DNA from: Gemmatimonadota bacterium
GTDB lineage: Bacteria > Gemmatimonadota > Gemmatimonadetes > Longimicrobiales > Gaopeijiaceae
Assembly: GCA_013002885.1 (NCBI GenBank)
Contig: JABDLS010000060.1
Span: 62,001-126,000, forward strand
Direction of reading: 5' to 3'
Length of the DNA: 64,000 nucleotides
The translations under genes were made by a program, and so were the position numbers. Position 1 is the first letter of the stretch, and every line of letters starts with the position of its first letter. The notes beneath the pieces are model-generated. The model did no database searches, was not told the origin of the DNA, and saw only the letters and a program-made list of their open reading frames with translations. This document shows positions 34,835 to 43,637 of this stretch, in pieces.

Positions 34835-36058
34835 TCAATTCTCCGCCAAGCCGGCCACGGCCAGGATCACGTAGAGGGCCCGGACGATGCCGTCCGGGCC
34901 TTTCGTGTTCCGGTACCATTCATCCGTGGTGTGGGCTTTGCCTGCCTCTCCTCCACAACCGAGAGTGATGGCCGGGACGCCACACGCCATCGGTACATTG
35001 GCGTCGGTGGACGAGCGAGCCAGTCGCGGCTCTGTTCCCAACAGCCGCGTCGCCGCCAGGGCCGCCTGGACCAGGGGGTGTCCATCGGCCGTGGCTCCAC
35101 CGGGGCGGTCGCCGATGACGTGCATCTGGTAGTCCAGCTCCCCGCTCTCTGACGCCTCCGCACGCACGACCTTCTCCACCCCAGCCACCAGATTGGCGAG
35201 GGCGTCTTCGTCGGTGCTCCGGCAGTCGATCTCCAGCCAGCTCTCCTGGGGGATCGCATTGATGCTCTTGCCACCACCGAGCCGGGCTACGGTGAGCGTC
35301 GTCCTGGGGTCGGTTGGGAGTTCGAGCGCGGTCAGGCGCGCCCCGAGGGTGACAAGCGCATGGGCGGGGTTGGCAACGCCCCAGTCGACCCACGAGTGAC
35401 CGCCGGCTCCGTGGATGGTGATGCGGAAGCGGCGTGATCCGAGCCCGCGAGACACGATCCGTTCGATGCCGGCCCCGTCGAGGGAGATGAACGCGCTGGC
35501 CACCTGGTCCGCGGGTGTCGGCATGTCCGCGCGGGCGACGACCGCAGGGTCTTTTCCGAAGAGCCCTTTGACACCCCGCAGGTCTCCAGCCCCCTCCTCG
35601 CCGACGGTGGCTACGAAGCGGACGGGTTTCCGGGTTCGGACGTCACCGGCGCCGAAGGCCTGGGCCAAAGCGACGAGCGCGGCGAGCCCTCTTCCGTCGT
35701 CGGAGATGCCTGGTCCGCGGAGAAGGGGTCCTTGTCGGGTGACGGTGACGTCTGTCTCGGCCGGAAAGACGGTGTCGAGGTGGGCCGTCACCATGAGCGG
35801 CGGGACCTGGATTTCCCCCGGGAGGCAAGCCGAGACGTTCCCCGTCTCATCCATCCCCACATCCTGGAGCCCCGCTTCCTGGAGGAGTTGGGCGACGCGC
35901 TTCGCCCGGGCCTCCTCGCCGAAAGGTGGTGCTGGGATCTCCGTCAGCTCGATCTGCGTCTCGAGGGTCGCCTCGTCGCTCTCCTGCAGGACCCGCACGA
36001 GAGCCATGACGTCCGCGCGCTCGGCGATGGCCCTCAAATCGGCCTCCACCATCGACAT
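34835..36058 (-). CDS. M20 family metallopeptidase
   Basis: Zinc-dependent aminoacylase/peptidase, 407 aa. Metal ligands follow the M20 layout: H-x-D in TAHLDTVFP, Asp in GPGISDDGRGLAAL, the Glu-Glu pair in TVGEEGAGDL, and a late His in GKAHTTDEW. The dimerisation domain lies between (HGAGGHSWVDWG). It resembles peptidase T-like tripeptidases. GGAGG lies eight bases before the ATG. That site falls inside the Pho-type repeat of the divergent TonB receptor, so this gene may share regulation. Confidence 0.88.
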   Translation of the reverse strand: MSMVEADLRAIAERADVMALVRVLQESDEATLETQIELTEIPAPPFGEEARAKRVAQLLQEAGLQDVGMDETGNVSACLPGEIQVPPLMVTAHLDTVFPAETDVTVTRQGPLLRGPGISDDGRGLAALVALAQAFGAGDVRTRKPVRFVATVGEEGAGDLRGVKGLFGKDPAVVARADMPTPADQVASAFISLDGAGIERIVSRGLGSRRFRITIHGAGGHSWVDWGVANPAHALVTLGARLTALELPTDPRTTLTVARLGGGKSINAIPQESWLEIDCRSTDEDALANLVAGVEKVVRAEASESGELDYQMHVIGDRPGGATADGHPLVQAALAATRLLGTEPRLARSSTDANVPMACGVPAITLGCGGEAGKAHTTDEWYRNTKGPDGIVRALYVILAVAGLAEN

Positions 36059-36060
36059 GA

Positions 36061-36114
36061 GTTACGCCTCCGTTACCAAGGCCGCCCTTGGCCGTTACGG
36101 ACGGCCGATATGCT
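36061..36114 (+). promoter_or_regulatory. Pho-box-type promoter of the TonB receptor
   Basis: GTTAC words begin at 36061, 36072 and 36094, so they are spaced 11 and 22 bp and occupy an 11-bp register with one degenerate unit at 36083. A -10-like TATGCT (36109-36114) begins 15 bp after the last unit. The same layout stands before pstS, including the 15-bp distance. PhoB binds 11-bp direct repeats that replace the -35 box, so phosphate-starvation control is inferred. The receptor start is 72 bp beyond the -10. Confidence 0.75.
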
Positions 36115-36185
36115 TCCGGGCATCGAAAAGGGAGCGCGGGGCTCCTTCGAAAAGATCGGTTCCAACGTCAACGACGGAAGGAGCA

Positions 36186-39032
36186 ATGAACAATCCAGTG
36201 GAACGATGCTATCGCATCGGGGCCTTCATGGTCCAACGAAGTCTTCTGTTTCTCCTCCTTGGTGCCCTCTCGGGCATCGTGCCTTCCACCCTGAGCGCGC
36301 AGGACGCGGGCCGCCTTGTCGGCCGTGTGCTGGACGGAGAGACTGGCCAGCCGCTCTCCAGCGTTCAGGTCTACATCTCCGACGGATCGGCCGGCGCGCT
36401 GACCGCGCTCGACGGTAGATACGTCATTCGGAACGTGCCTGCGGGGACCTACGACGTCACCGCGCAGAACATCGGGTACGGCTCCAAGACCGTCACGGGT
36501 GTCGTGGTCCAGGCTGGTCAGACCGCCGAGCTCGACATCACTCTGACGTCTCAGGCCGTCGAGCTGGAGGAGATCATCGTCACGTCGTCCGCCCAGCGCG
36601 GTTCGACAACGGCTCTTCTCACGGAGCGGAAGCTTTCAGCGGTGGTGTCCGACGGCATTGGCGCGGAGCAGATCTCCCGCTCACCGGACGGAGATGCGGC
36701 AGCCGCCCTCAGGCGTGTGCCGGGGCTGTCCGTGGTCGACGGGAAGTACGCGTATGTGCGCGGGCTCGGCGAGCGATACAGCTCGACCACGCTCAACGGC
36801 GCGCCGCTGGCATCACCTGAGCCCGACAAGAAGGTCATTCCCCTCGACGTGATTCCGTCGGGTCTTCTCCAGAGCATCGTCACCTCGAAGAGCTACTCTC
36901 CGGACCAGCCCGGCGACTACGCCGGCGGCCTGGTGCAACTCGAGACCCGCGACTTCCCGTCGAATCGGATCCTCAACGTCAGCGTATCCGGCGGCTGGAA
37001 TTCGGTGGCGACGGGCGCCGACGGAATCGGCTACGCCGGCGGTGGACTGGACCTCCTGGGCTTCGACGACGGAACCCGTGGCTTGCCGGGCGCCATCCCC
37101 ATGGACGGTCCGGTGACCCGGAGCAACTTCACCGACGCGCAGCTCGAGGAACTCGGCCAGTCCTTCGGTGGCGACTGGGGCCCCACGGATCGGAAAATCC
37201 CGTTCAACGGCGGCCTCGGTCTTTCGTACGGCGACGACTTCGACTTCGGGGAGAACCAGCGAGCCGGATTCATCGCCTCCTTCAACTACTCCGCCGACCA
37301 GAGCCTGCGGGCCAACAGCATCGAGCGGGTCTTCGCGTCAGCCGGTGTCGCCGACCCGGAAGTGGACTACCGGGGGACAGTGGCGCAGCAGTCTGTCACG
37401 CTCGGGGGCCTGGTGAATCTGACCTACCAGCCGCGTCCCACCGATCAGATCAAGCTGGCATCGATCTACAACCATCTCTCCACGGATGCTGTCCGGATCT
37501 ACGAGGGCTTCAACCTCGATTCGAGCACGAACCAGTGGAACTCCAGGCTCCAATACATGGAGCAGACGCTGCTGAACACGCAGCTCGAAGGTGAGCACCA
37601 CCTGGGCTTCCTCGCCGACGCAGTCCTGAACTGGCGTGGCGCGTTGACGCGGGCGTCCCGGTACGAGCCGAGCACGCGCGAGTCTCTCTATCAGGAGTTC
37701 GATGGCGAGTACATCTGGGACGACTTCATCCAGAGCGGCTCGGTCTTCCACCAGGACATGGTGGACGACGGCTGGAACGCCGGGACATCGCTGAAGCTCC
37801 CCTTCGACCTCGGGGATTCCCCGGCGAGCGTGTCCGTCGGCGTCAGCACCGACCGGAAGGACCGGACGGCCTTCACCCGCCGTTTCCGTTTCCGGCCCCG
37901 GGGCTCGCTCATCGACAGTGAGGCGCGAACGCTGAGTCCCAACGACCTCTTCGACGATGCGTACATCGACCCCGATGGTTTCGTCATCCAGGAGGCGACG
38001 TTCCGCACCGACAACTACGATGCCCTTCAGGAGATCGATGCGGCCTACGCCATGGTCGATTTCGAGGTATTGAACGGCCTGAGGCTGTCCGGCGGCGCTC
38101 GGATCGAGCGCTCGATTCAGAGTGTGTCCCCCAAGGACCTATGGGATGTGGCCGGCCTGGATCCGGTGGAAGGAGCAGAGCGCGAGTCCACCGACGTTCT
38201 TCCCGCCATCAACGCGACGCTGGCGCTGGGCGAGTCCATGAACTTGCGGGCGAGCGCCTCACAGACGCTTGCTCGGGCCCAGCTTCGGGAGCTGGCGCCC
38301 TTCTCGTTCGCCGACTACGCCGGCGGGTACCTCGTCATTGGCAACCCGAGCCTCGATCGGACCCGGATCGAAAACTTCGATCTCCGGTTCGAATGGTTCG
38401 GCGGCCCTCAGACCGTTTTTGCCGTCAGCACCTTCTACAAGCAATTCGATGCTCCCATCGAGGTCTCGGTGCTCCCGAGCTCGGAGCTCCTCAAGACGTG
38501 GGTCAACGCCGAGGGTGCCAACAACTACGGACTCGAGATCGAGGTGCGGTCGGACCTGGGCTTTCTGGCCCAAGGCCTCGACGAACTGTCGTTCAACGGC
38601 AACCTGACGCTCATTGAATCCGAGGTCACCAACGGTTCGACCATTCAGGTCTATCTGCCGGGGACGGGTCAGACGGATCTTGCCGTGGTCGCCAAGAAGC
38701 GGGCCCTGCAGGGGCAGTCTCCCTACGTGCTCAACGGTGGCCTGACCTGGGCACCCATCGAAGGCGGGGCTAGCGCAACGGTCCTCTTCAACCGCTTCGG
38801 GCGGCGCATCGATGCCGTCGGGGGCCAGGCAACGCCGGACATCTTCGAAGAGGCGCGCAATCAGCTCGACGCTGTCGTTGAGTGGCCGATTCAGGGCGGT
38901 TGGAAGGCCAAGATCTCGGCCTCGCGGCTCATCGGTAACGAAGTCGAATTCACCCAGGGCGGCGGACTTCTGAGGGCGTATGACCTCGGTCGGTCCGTTT
39001 CGCTGGGCATCAGTTGGGGGCTGGGCCGGTAG
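36186..39032 (+). CDS. TonB-dependent receptor, probably phosphate-regulated
   Basis: Outer-membrane active transporter, 948 aa. Signal peptide (SLLFLLLGALSGIVPSTLSAQ), then a carboxypeptidase-regulatory-like domain (LVGRVLDGETGQPLSSVQV to about residue 125). The plug follows (SPDGDAAAALRRVPGLSVVDG, YVRGLGERYSSTTLNG, SPDQPGDYAGGLVQLET), then a C-terminal 22-strand barrel. The ATG at 36186 follows GGAAGGAG closely; an internal ATG at 36228 is possible. The Pho-type promoter and the surface lipoprotein next door suggest uptake of a phosphorus compound. The long open frame before 36186 is not homologous. Confidence 0.9.
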   Translation: MNNPVERCYRIGAFMVQRSLLFLLLGALSGIVPSTLSAQDAGRLVGRVLDGETGQPLSSVQVYISDGSAGALTALDGRYVIRNVPAGTYDVTAQNIGYGSKTVTGVVVQAGQTAELDITLTSQAVELEEIIVTSSAQRGSTTALLTERKLSAVVSDGIGAEQISRSPDGDAAAALRRVPGLSVVDGKYAYVRGLGERYSSTTLNGAPLASPEPDKKVIPLDVIPSGLLQSIVTSKSYSPDQPGDYAGGLVQLETRDFPSNRILNVSVSGGWNSVATGADGIGYAGGGLDLLGFDDGTRGLPGAIPMDGPVTRSNFTDAQLEELGQSFGGDWGPTDRKIPFNGGLGLSYGDDFDFGENQRAGFIASFNYSADQSLRANSIERVFASAGVADPEVDYRGTVAQQSVTLGGLVNLTYQPRPTDQIKLASIYNHLSTDAVRIYEGFNLDSSTNQWNSRLQYMEQTLLNTQLEGEHHLGFLADAVLNWRGALTRASRYEPSTRESLYQEFDGEYIWDDFIQSGSVFHQDMVDDGWNAGTSLKLPFDLGDSPASVSVGVSTDRKDRTAFTRRFRFRPRGSLIDSEARTLSPNDLFDDAYIDPDGFVIQEATFRTDNYDALQEIDAAYAMVDFEVLNGLRLSGGARIERSIQSVSPKDLWDVAGLDPVEGAERESTDVLPAINATLALGESMNLRASASQTLARAQLRELAPFSFADYAGGYLVIGNPSLDRTRIENFDLRFEWFGGPQTVFAVSTFYKQFDAPIEVSVLPSSELLKTWVNAEGANNYGLEIEVRSDLGFLAQGLDELSFNGNLTLIESEVTNGSTIQVYLPGTGQTDLAVVAKKRALQGQSPYVLNGGLTWAPIEGGASATVLFNRFGRRIDAVGGQATPDIFEEARNQLDAVVEWPIQGGWKAKISASRLIGNEVEFTQGGGLLRAYDLGRSVSLGISWGLGR

Positions 39033-39142
39033 TGACCGAGCTCATGCCCGCCTGCTCCGCCGCCACTCCGGCGGTGGAGCTCACAGGTGGGTCGCGAGAG
39101 GCGCGGCCCGAAAACAGCATTCCCCTACAGGAGAATCTCAGG

Positions 39143-40738
39143 ATGCTTTCAAGAGGTCGCATTCTTCCTCTCGTGGCCGCACTGGCCGTTTCAGTCGCCG
39201 CGTGCGGCGACGAAGATCCCGTCGACATGGGTGGGGATCCACCCGCAACTCCCACCGGGGTCGCAGTCAGCGAGTCCGGCAGCGCGCTCGTGGTTAGCTG
39301 GAGCGCCGTCGCAGGCGCCACCGCCTATGACGTCGAGCGGCGGACGCTCGGTTCCAGCACGTTCTCGGCCATCGCCGCCGACCTGACCGAGACCACCTAT
39401 ACGGACGACACGGTGGTCGAGGGCACGTCGTACCTCTACCGGGTCATCGCGAAGAACGCCGACGGAAGCTCGGCACCGAGCGATCCGGCCGATGGCCTCA
39501 TCGATCCCAACACGGCGGTGCTCAGTGGCACCATCGAAACCGACGTCACACTCGATGGGGCCATCACCTACACCATCACGGGCATCGTGACGGTGGAGGA
39601 CGGAGCCTCGCTGACGATTCCGGCGGGGACACTCCTCCTGGGCAGCACCGAGGTCCAGCCCTCCGCTCTCATGGTCCGACAGGGTGGGCAGATCTTCTCC
39701 AACGGCACCGAGACGGACCCGGTGGTCTTCACGTCCGGTGCCGCGGCGGGCTCGCGCGAACGTGGTGACTGGGGTGGTGTGGTGATCAACGGTTACTCCA
39801 TCTGCAACTTCCCGGCCGACGAGTGCGTGGGCGAGGGTGCCTCCGGTCCGTACGGTGGCACGATGAACGACGATGACAGCGGCTCGATGACGTACACGCG
39901 CATCGAGTTCGCCGGCTACGAAGTGTCATTCGGCAACGAGCTCAACGCGTTGACGCTCAACGGCGTCGGGTCCGGCACGACGCTCGAGGCCATCCAGACT
40001 CACTACGGGTCCGACGACGGCTTCGAGTTCTTCGGCGGCACGGTGGACCTCAAGTGGGCGCTCGCCACGGGCATCTCCGACGACTCCTTCGACTACTCGA
40101 CGGGTTGGCAGGGCCGGGGGCAGTTCTGGATCGCCCAGCAGGACCCCGACGACGGCGACAACGGCTTCGAGGTGGACGGCAACGAGGACGACTTCGATGC
40201 CATGCCGCTGACAGACCCGATCATCTACAACGTGACCCTGGTCGGTAAGGGTCTGGACGGAGCCGGTGGTACCGCGGGCGAATCCGTGGACGGTCTTCGC
40301 CTACGCCGCGGCACAGGTGGCGACATCTTCAACGCCATCGTCATCGGCTTCGGCGGCGCAGGCGTCGACGTCGACAACGCCGAGACCGTTGGTCGCTACA
40401 CGGTGCAGAACTCCATCATCGCCCGTAACGCCGCCGACATCAAAGCCGCAGACGATGGACCGTTGGAAGACGAGTCCTACCAGGCCGAGGTCGAGACGAA
40501 CGCCGCCTGGAACAACCTGGTGGGCACCGACCCGCTCCTCACCGACCCGTTCAACCTCGCGGCTCCGGACTTCCGTCCGGGGGCAGGGTCGGAAGCGCTC
40601 GTGGCGGCGGGTAATGCTGCGACGCCTCCCGCGACGACTGACAACTTCTTCGACGTGACCGCAACGTACATCGGCGCCGTCGACCCGGACGCAGCCACCC
40701 AGTGGTTCGAGGGGTGGACGACGTTCGCGCAGAACTGA
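39143..40738 (+). CDS. Surface lipoprotein with FN3 and beta-helix-like domains
   Basis: A 531-residue lipoprotein. AGGAG lies nine bases before the ATG at 39143, and the signal ends in AVSVAACGD. A fibronectin type III domain (about residues 35-125; VSWSAVAGATAYDVERR, YLYRVIAKNADG) is followed by a Gly/Asp/Thr-rich domain with repeats like those of right-handed beta-helix proteins (LTNGNGVG-type text). It follows the TonB receptor on the same strand and is probably its substrate-capturing partner, as SusD is to SusC, though it is not a SusD homologue. Ligand unknown. Confidence 0.8.
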   Translation: MLSRGRILPLVAALAVSVAACGDEDPVDMGGDPPATPTGVAVSESGSALVVSWSAVAGATAYDVERRTLGSSTFSAIAADLTETTYTDDTVVEGTSYLYRVIAKNADGSSAPSDPADGLIDPNTAVLSGTIETDVTLDGAITYTITGIVTVEDGASLTIPAGTLLLGSTEVQPSALMVRQGGQIFSNGTETDPVVFTSGAAAGSRERGDWGGVVINGYSICNFPADECVGEGASGPYGGTMNDDDSGSMTYTRIEFAGYEVSFGNELNALTLNGVGSGTTLEAIQTHYGSDDGFEFFGGTVDLKWALATGISDDSFDYSTGWQGRGQFWIAQQDPDDGDNGFEVDGNEDDFDAMPLTDPIIYNVTLVGKGLDGAGGTAGESVDGLRLRRGTGGDIFNAIVIGFGGAGVDVDNAETVGRYTVQNSIIARNAADIKAADDGPLEDESYQAEVETNAAWNNLVGTDPLLTDPFNLAAPDFRPGAGSEALVAAGNAATPPATTDNFFDVTATYIGAVDPDAATQWFEGWTTFAQN

Positions 40739-40742
40739 TTCA

Positions 40743-41474
40743 GTGAACGACGAAATCGAGGCTTCACCGGTGTCCTCCGTGCTTCACCATACCCGCGCTT
40801 CCTGCGCCGCTCAGCGGACGGCAGAGGAGTTGTGCGGAGGCACCGGCACCTCGTCTCTCGCGAATGACGGCCTCCCCGAGGGGTCGAGGCGGGTCCGGGC
40901 CCGAACCATCTCGGCTTCGTGGCCTGCCGCTTTCGTCTTGGCAGCGGTCGTAGTGGCAGCGACGGCGTGCGGCCTCTCGTCGTCAGACGACCGTGGGGCT
41001 CTTCGCCTTGAGAACGCGATGCCTACCGCGGATGCTCTCGGCGAGCACGTACTCACGGCTCTCTCTCTCCAGGACACCATGGCCCTCGGCATCGTCCGGC
41101 TCACGGAGTCGGAGCACAATGAGATCGTGTGGCCGGAGCTTCCAGCGTCGGCTCCGGAGGTCAACTTCCCCGTGGACTACGCCTGGAAGAACATCCAGAA
41201 CCGGAATGCACGTGGTGTCGGCCGGCTCCTTCCCTTTTTTGCGGACCGCTCGGTGGGATTCCAGAGAGTGGAGTGCAGAGGAGGAGTCGAAGCCTTCGAG
41301 ACGTTCGCGGTCCAGACCGATTGCTTCGTGGTCTTCACCGTCGATGAAGGACCGCAGCTCTGGGAGGCGCAACTCTTCAAAGATCTCCTCGTCCGGGGTG
41401 GGGGGCACAAGATCTTCCGGTACTACGACGAAGAGCCGCGTCCGTACCGAGGACCAGCGGCGACGCACCCGTGA
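40743..41474 (+). CDS. Putative lipoprotein/exported protein after the TonB receptor pair
   Basis: A 243-residue frame from GTG 40743. A hydrophobic segment with a lipobox (FVLAAVVVAATAC) appears only at residues 64-76, so the true start may be a TTG at 40830 or the N-terminus may be an unusually long tail. The C-terminal domain (VRLTESEHNEIVWPELP, FQRVECRGGVEAFETFAV) is unassigned. It lies four bases after the surface lipoprotein stop, so it is likely cotranscribed with the receptor pair. Confidence 0.6.
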   Translation: MNDEIEASPVSSVLHHTRASCAAQRTAEELCGGTGTSSLANDGLPEGSRRVRARTISASWPAAFVLAAVVVAATACGLSSSDDRGALRLENAMPTADALGEHVLTALSLQDTMALGIVRLTESEHNEIVWPELPASAPEVNFPVDYAWKNIQNRNARGVGRLLPFFADRSVGFQRVECRGGVEAFETFAVQTDCFVVFTVDEGPQLWEAQLFKDLLVRGGGHKIFRYYDEEPRPYRGPAATHP

Positions 41475-41570
41475 ACCGACGTACCGGGTGCCGGGGCGAC
41501 ATGACCCCGGCCACCGTCCTCTCTATGTTTAGCGGACCCTCGAGGGGAATCCGCGCCGAGAACGGAGAGC

Positions 41571-42803
41571 ATGGACGAGCAAGCGCTCATTTACGATTGG
41601 AACGAGGCCGACGGGGGCTTCGACTGGGCCTCGCTGGGCGAGATCCAGCTCGACGACGAGACCCTGCGGGACGGTCTCCAGAACCCTTCCGTTGTGGACC
41701 CGTCCATCGAGGACAAGATCCGGCTCCTGCACTATATGGACCGGCTGGGGATCCACACCGCGGACATCGGGCTCCCCGGAGCCGGACCTCGGGCGGTGGA
41801 AGCGGTCACCGCTCTCGCGCAGGAGATCGTCGACTCCGGGCTCTCCATCCAGGCGAACTGCGCCGCGCGCACCGTGGTGGCCGACGTGGAGCCCATCGCC
41901 GAGATCAGCCAGAAGGTGGGTGTGCCCATCGAGGCGTGCACCTTCATCGGGAGCTCGCCCATCCGGCAGTACGCCGAGGACTGGACGCTCACGAAGATGC
42001 TTCGCGTCACCGAGGAGGCGGTGAGCTTCGCCGTTTCCGAGGGCCTGCCGGTCCTCATGGTCACCGAGGACACCACCCGGGCGCATCCGGACACGCTCAA
42101 GGAGCTTTACGGGACGGCCATCCGTTGCGGGGCCCGTCGTCTCTGCATCGCCGACACGGTCGGGCATGCTACGCCCGAGGGCACCCGTGCGCTGGTGCGC
42201 TTCGTCATCGAAGAGATCGTCGAACCGTCCGGAGAGGACGTGGGCGTAGACTGGCATGGTCACCGCGACCGGGGCTTCGGACTGGCCAACGCCATCGCCG
42301 CCATCAAGGCCGGTGCGACACGGGTTCACGGCACGGCACTGGGTATCGGCGAACGCTCCGGCAACACCGAGATGGACCTCCTGCTGGTCAATCTCCAGTT
42401 GCTCGGGATCCACGACGCGGATCTCACCGTTCTCCCGGCCTACTGCGAGTTGGCCGCCGAGGCGTGCCAGATACCGCTGGTCCACTCCTATCCCGTAGTG
42501 GGCGAGGACGCCTTCCGGACGGGTACCGGCGTACACGCGGCGGCCATCGTCAAAGCTCAGGCGAAGGGCGATGCGTGGCTCGCCGACCGGATCTACTCGT
42601 CGGTCCCCGCCTCCATGGTCGGACGGCGGCAAACCATAGAGATCGGACCCATGTCCGGCCTCTCGAATGTGAAGTACTGGCTGGGGGAACGAGGCTACGA
42701 TCCGGAAGACGAGGGGCTGTGCGCTCGCCTCTTCCAAGCAGCCAAACAGACCGATCACACCCTGACCGAGGGGGAGCTGGAAGCACTCTGCACGACCGGC
42801 TGA
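41571..42803 (+). CDS. 2-isopropylmalate/homocitrate synthase-like acyltransferase
   Basis: TIM-barrel aldol-type acyltransferase of the LeuA/NifV superfamily, 410 aa. The metal and product site is DDETLRDGLQ, and the C-terminal ligands lie in DWHGHRDRGFGLANA. The signature GTALGIGERSGNTEMD is of the isopropylmalate/homocitrate synthase group, not HMG-CoA lyase. The enzyme lacks the C-terminal leucine-binding domain of full LeuA (about 500 aa). The usual HxHND reads HGHRD, an unusual Asn to Arg change near the metal. CGGAGAGC before ATG supports the start. Substrate not assignable. Confidence 0.75.
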   Translation: MDEQALIYDWNEADGGFDWASLGEIQLDDETLRDGLQNPSVVDPSIEDKIRLLHYMDRLGIHTADIGLPGAGPRAVEAVTALAQEIVDSGLSIQANCAARTVVADVEPIAEISQKVGVPIEACTFIGSSPIRQYAEDWTLTKMLRVTEEAVSFAVSEGLPVLMVTEDTTRAHPDTLKELYGTAIRCGARRLCIADTVGHATPEGTRALVRFVIEEIVEPSGEDVGVDWHGHRDRGFGLANAIAAIKAGATRVHGTALGIGERSGNTEMDLLLVNLQLLGIHDADLTVLPAYCELAAEACQIPLVHSYPVVGEDAFRTGTGVHAAAIVKAQAKGDAWLADRIYSSVPASMVGRRQTIEIGPMSGLSNVKYWLGERGYDPEDEGLCARLFQAAKQTDHTLTEGELEALCTTG

Positions 42804-42855
42804 CCCTCCAGCTCCCGACGGTCGGAGTCTCCGGCCATCTTGCGGAGGGACACCG

Positions 42856-43614
42856 TTGAGCAGGCTTGCCCAGGAATACATGGAAGCCACCAAGTCGACT
42901 GTCGTGCCGCGGGTCCTCGTCGTCGAGGACGAGCCGGACATCGCCGCCCTGGTGGCATATCAGCTCACCCGAGAGGGCTTCCGGGTCGAGACGACGGGAA
43001 GTGGTACCGAGGCGCTGGACGCAGTGGGTAGGGAGATCCCCGATCTCGTGGTCCTCGATCGGATGCTGCCGGGTCTGAGCGGAGACGACGTCCTCCAGCG
43101 GCTCAAGGCCGACCCGGTGACGTCCCACGTCCCGGTCCTCATGCTGACCGCGAAACGCGAGCAGGAAGACCGCATCCAGGGGCTCGAGCTCGGAGCCGAC
43201 GACTATCTCACGAAGCCGTTCAGCCCACGGGAGCTCGTGCTCCGGGCTCAAGCGATCCTCCGCAGGGTGCAGGAGACGGGGGGGACGCCAGGTGGACGGA
43301 TCCTGAAAGCCGGGCCCATCCGCCTGAACCCCGAATCGCACCGGACGTCCATCGGCGAGGACGAGCTCTCTCTCACGCCCACTGAGTTCCGCCTGCTCCA
43401 GGCACTCATCGAGCGCAGAGGGCGGACGCAAAGCCGCAAGCAGCTGCTGGAGAAGGCGTGGGACATGGAGGCCGGTGTGTCGGACCGCATCCAGACCCGT
43501 ACTGTGGACATGCACGTGCGACGCCTCCGGGCCAAGCTGGGAGAGCTTGGTGACTGGATCCAGACCGTGCGTGGCTTCGGATACCGTCTGAAGGTGCCCG
43601 AGGGCTTGGATTAG
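42856..43614 (+). CDS. phoB: PhoB-type response regulator
   Basis: Two-component regulator, 252 aa. The receiver domain has VVEDEPD, phosphoacceptor D68 in LVVLDRMLP and LTAKRE. An OmpR-type winged-helix DNA-binding domain ends it (LTPTEFRLLQALIERRG, TVDMHVRRLRAKLG, GFGYRLKVP). The TTG at 42856 is chosen because GGAGGG ends six bases before it; an ATG at 42880 is the alternative. phoR follows 23 bp later and pstS after that, so it most likely drives the Pho-type promoters at 36061 and 45432. Confidence 0.9.
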   Translation: MSRLAQEYMEATKSTVVPRVLVVEDEPDIAALVAYQLTREGFRVETTGSGTEALDAVGREIPDLVVLDRMLPGLSGDDVLQRLKADPVTSHVPVLMLTAKREQEDRIQGLELGADDYLTKPFSPRELVLRAQAILRRVQETGGTPGGRILKAGPIRLNPESHRTSIGEDELSLTPTEFRLLQALIERRGRTQSRKQLLEKAWDMEAGVSDRIQTRTVDMHVRRLRAKLGELGDWIQTVRGFGYRLKVPEGLD

Positions 43615-43637
43615 GTCCCCATCATCAGAGGATGCCC

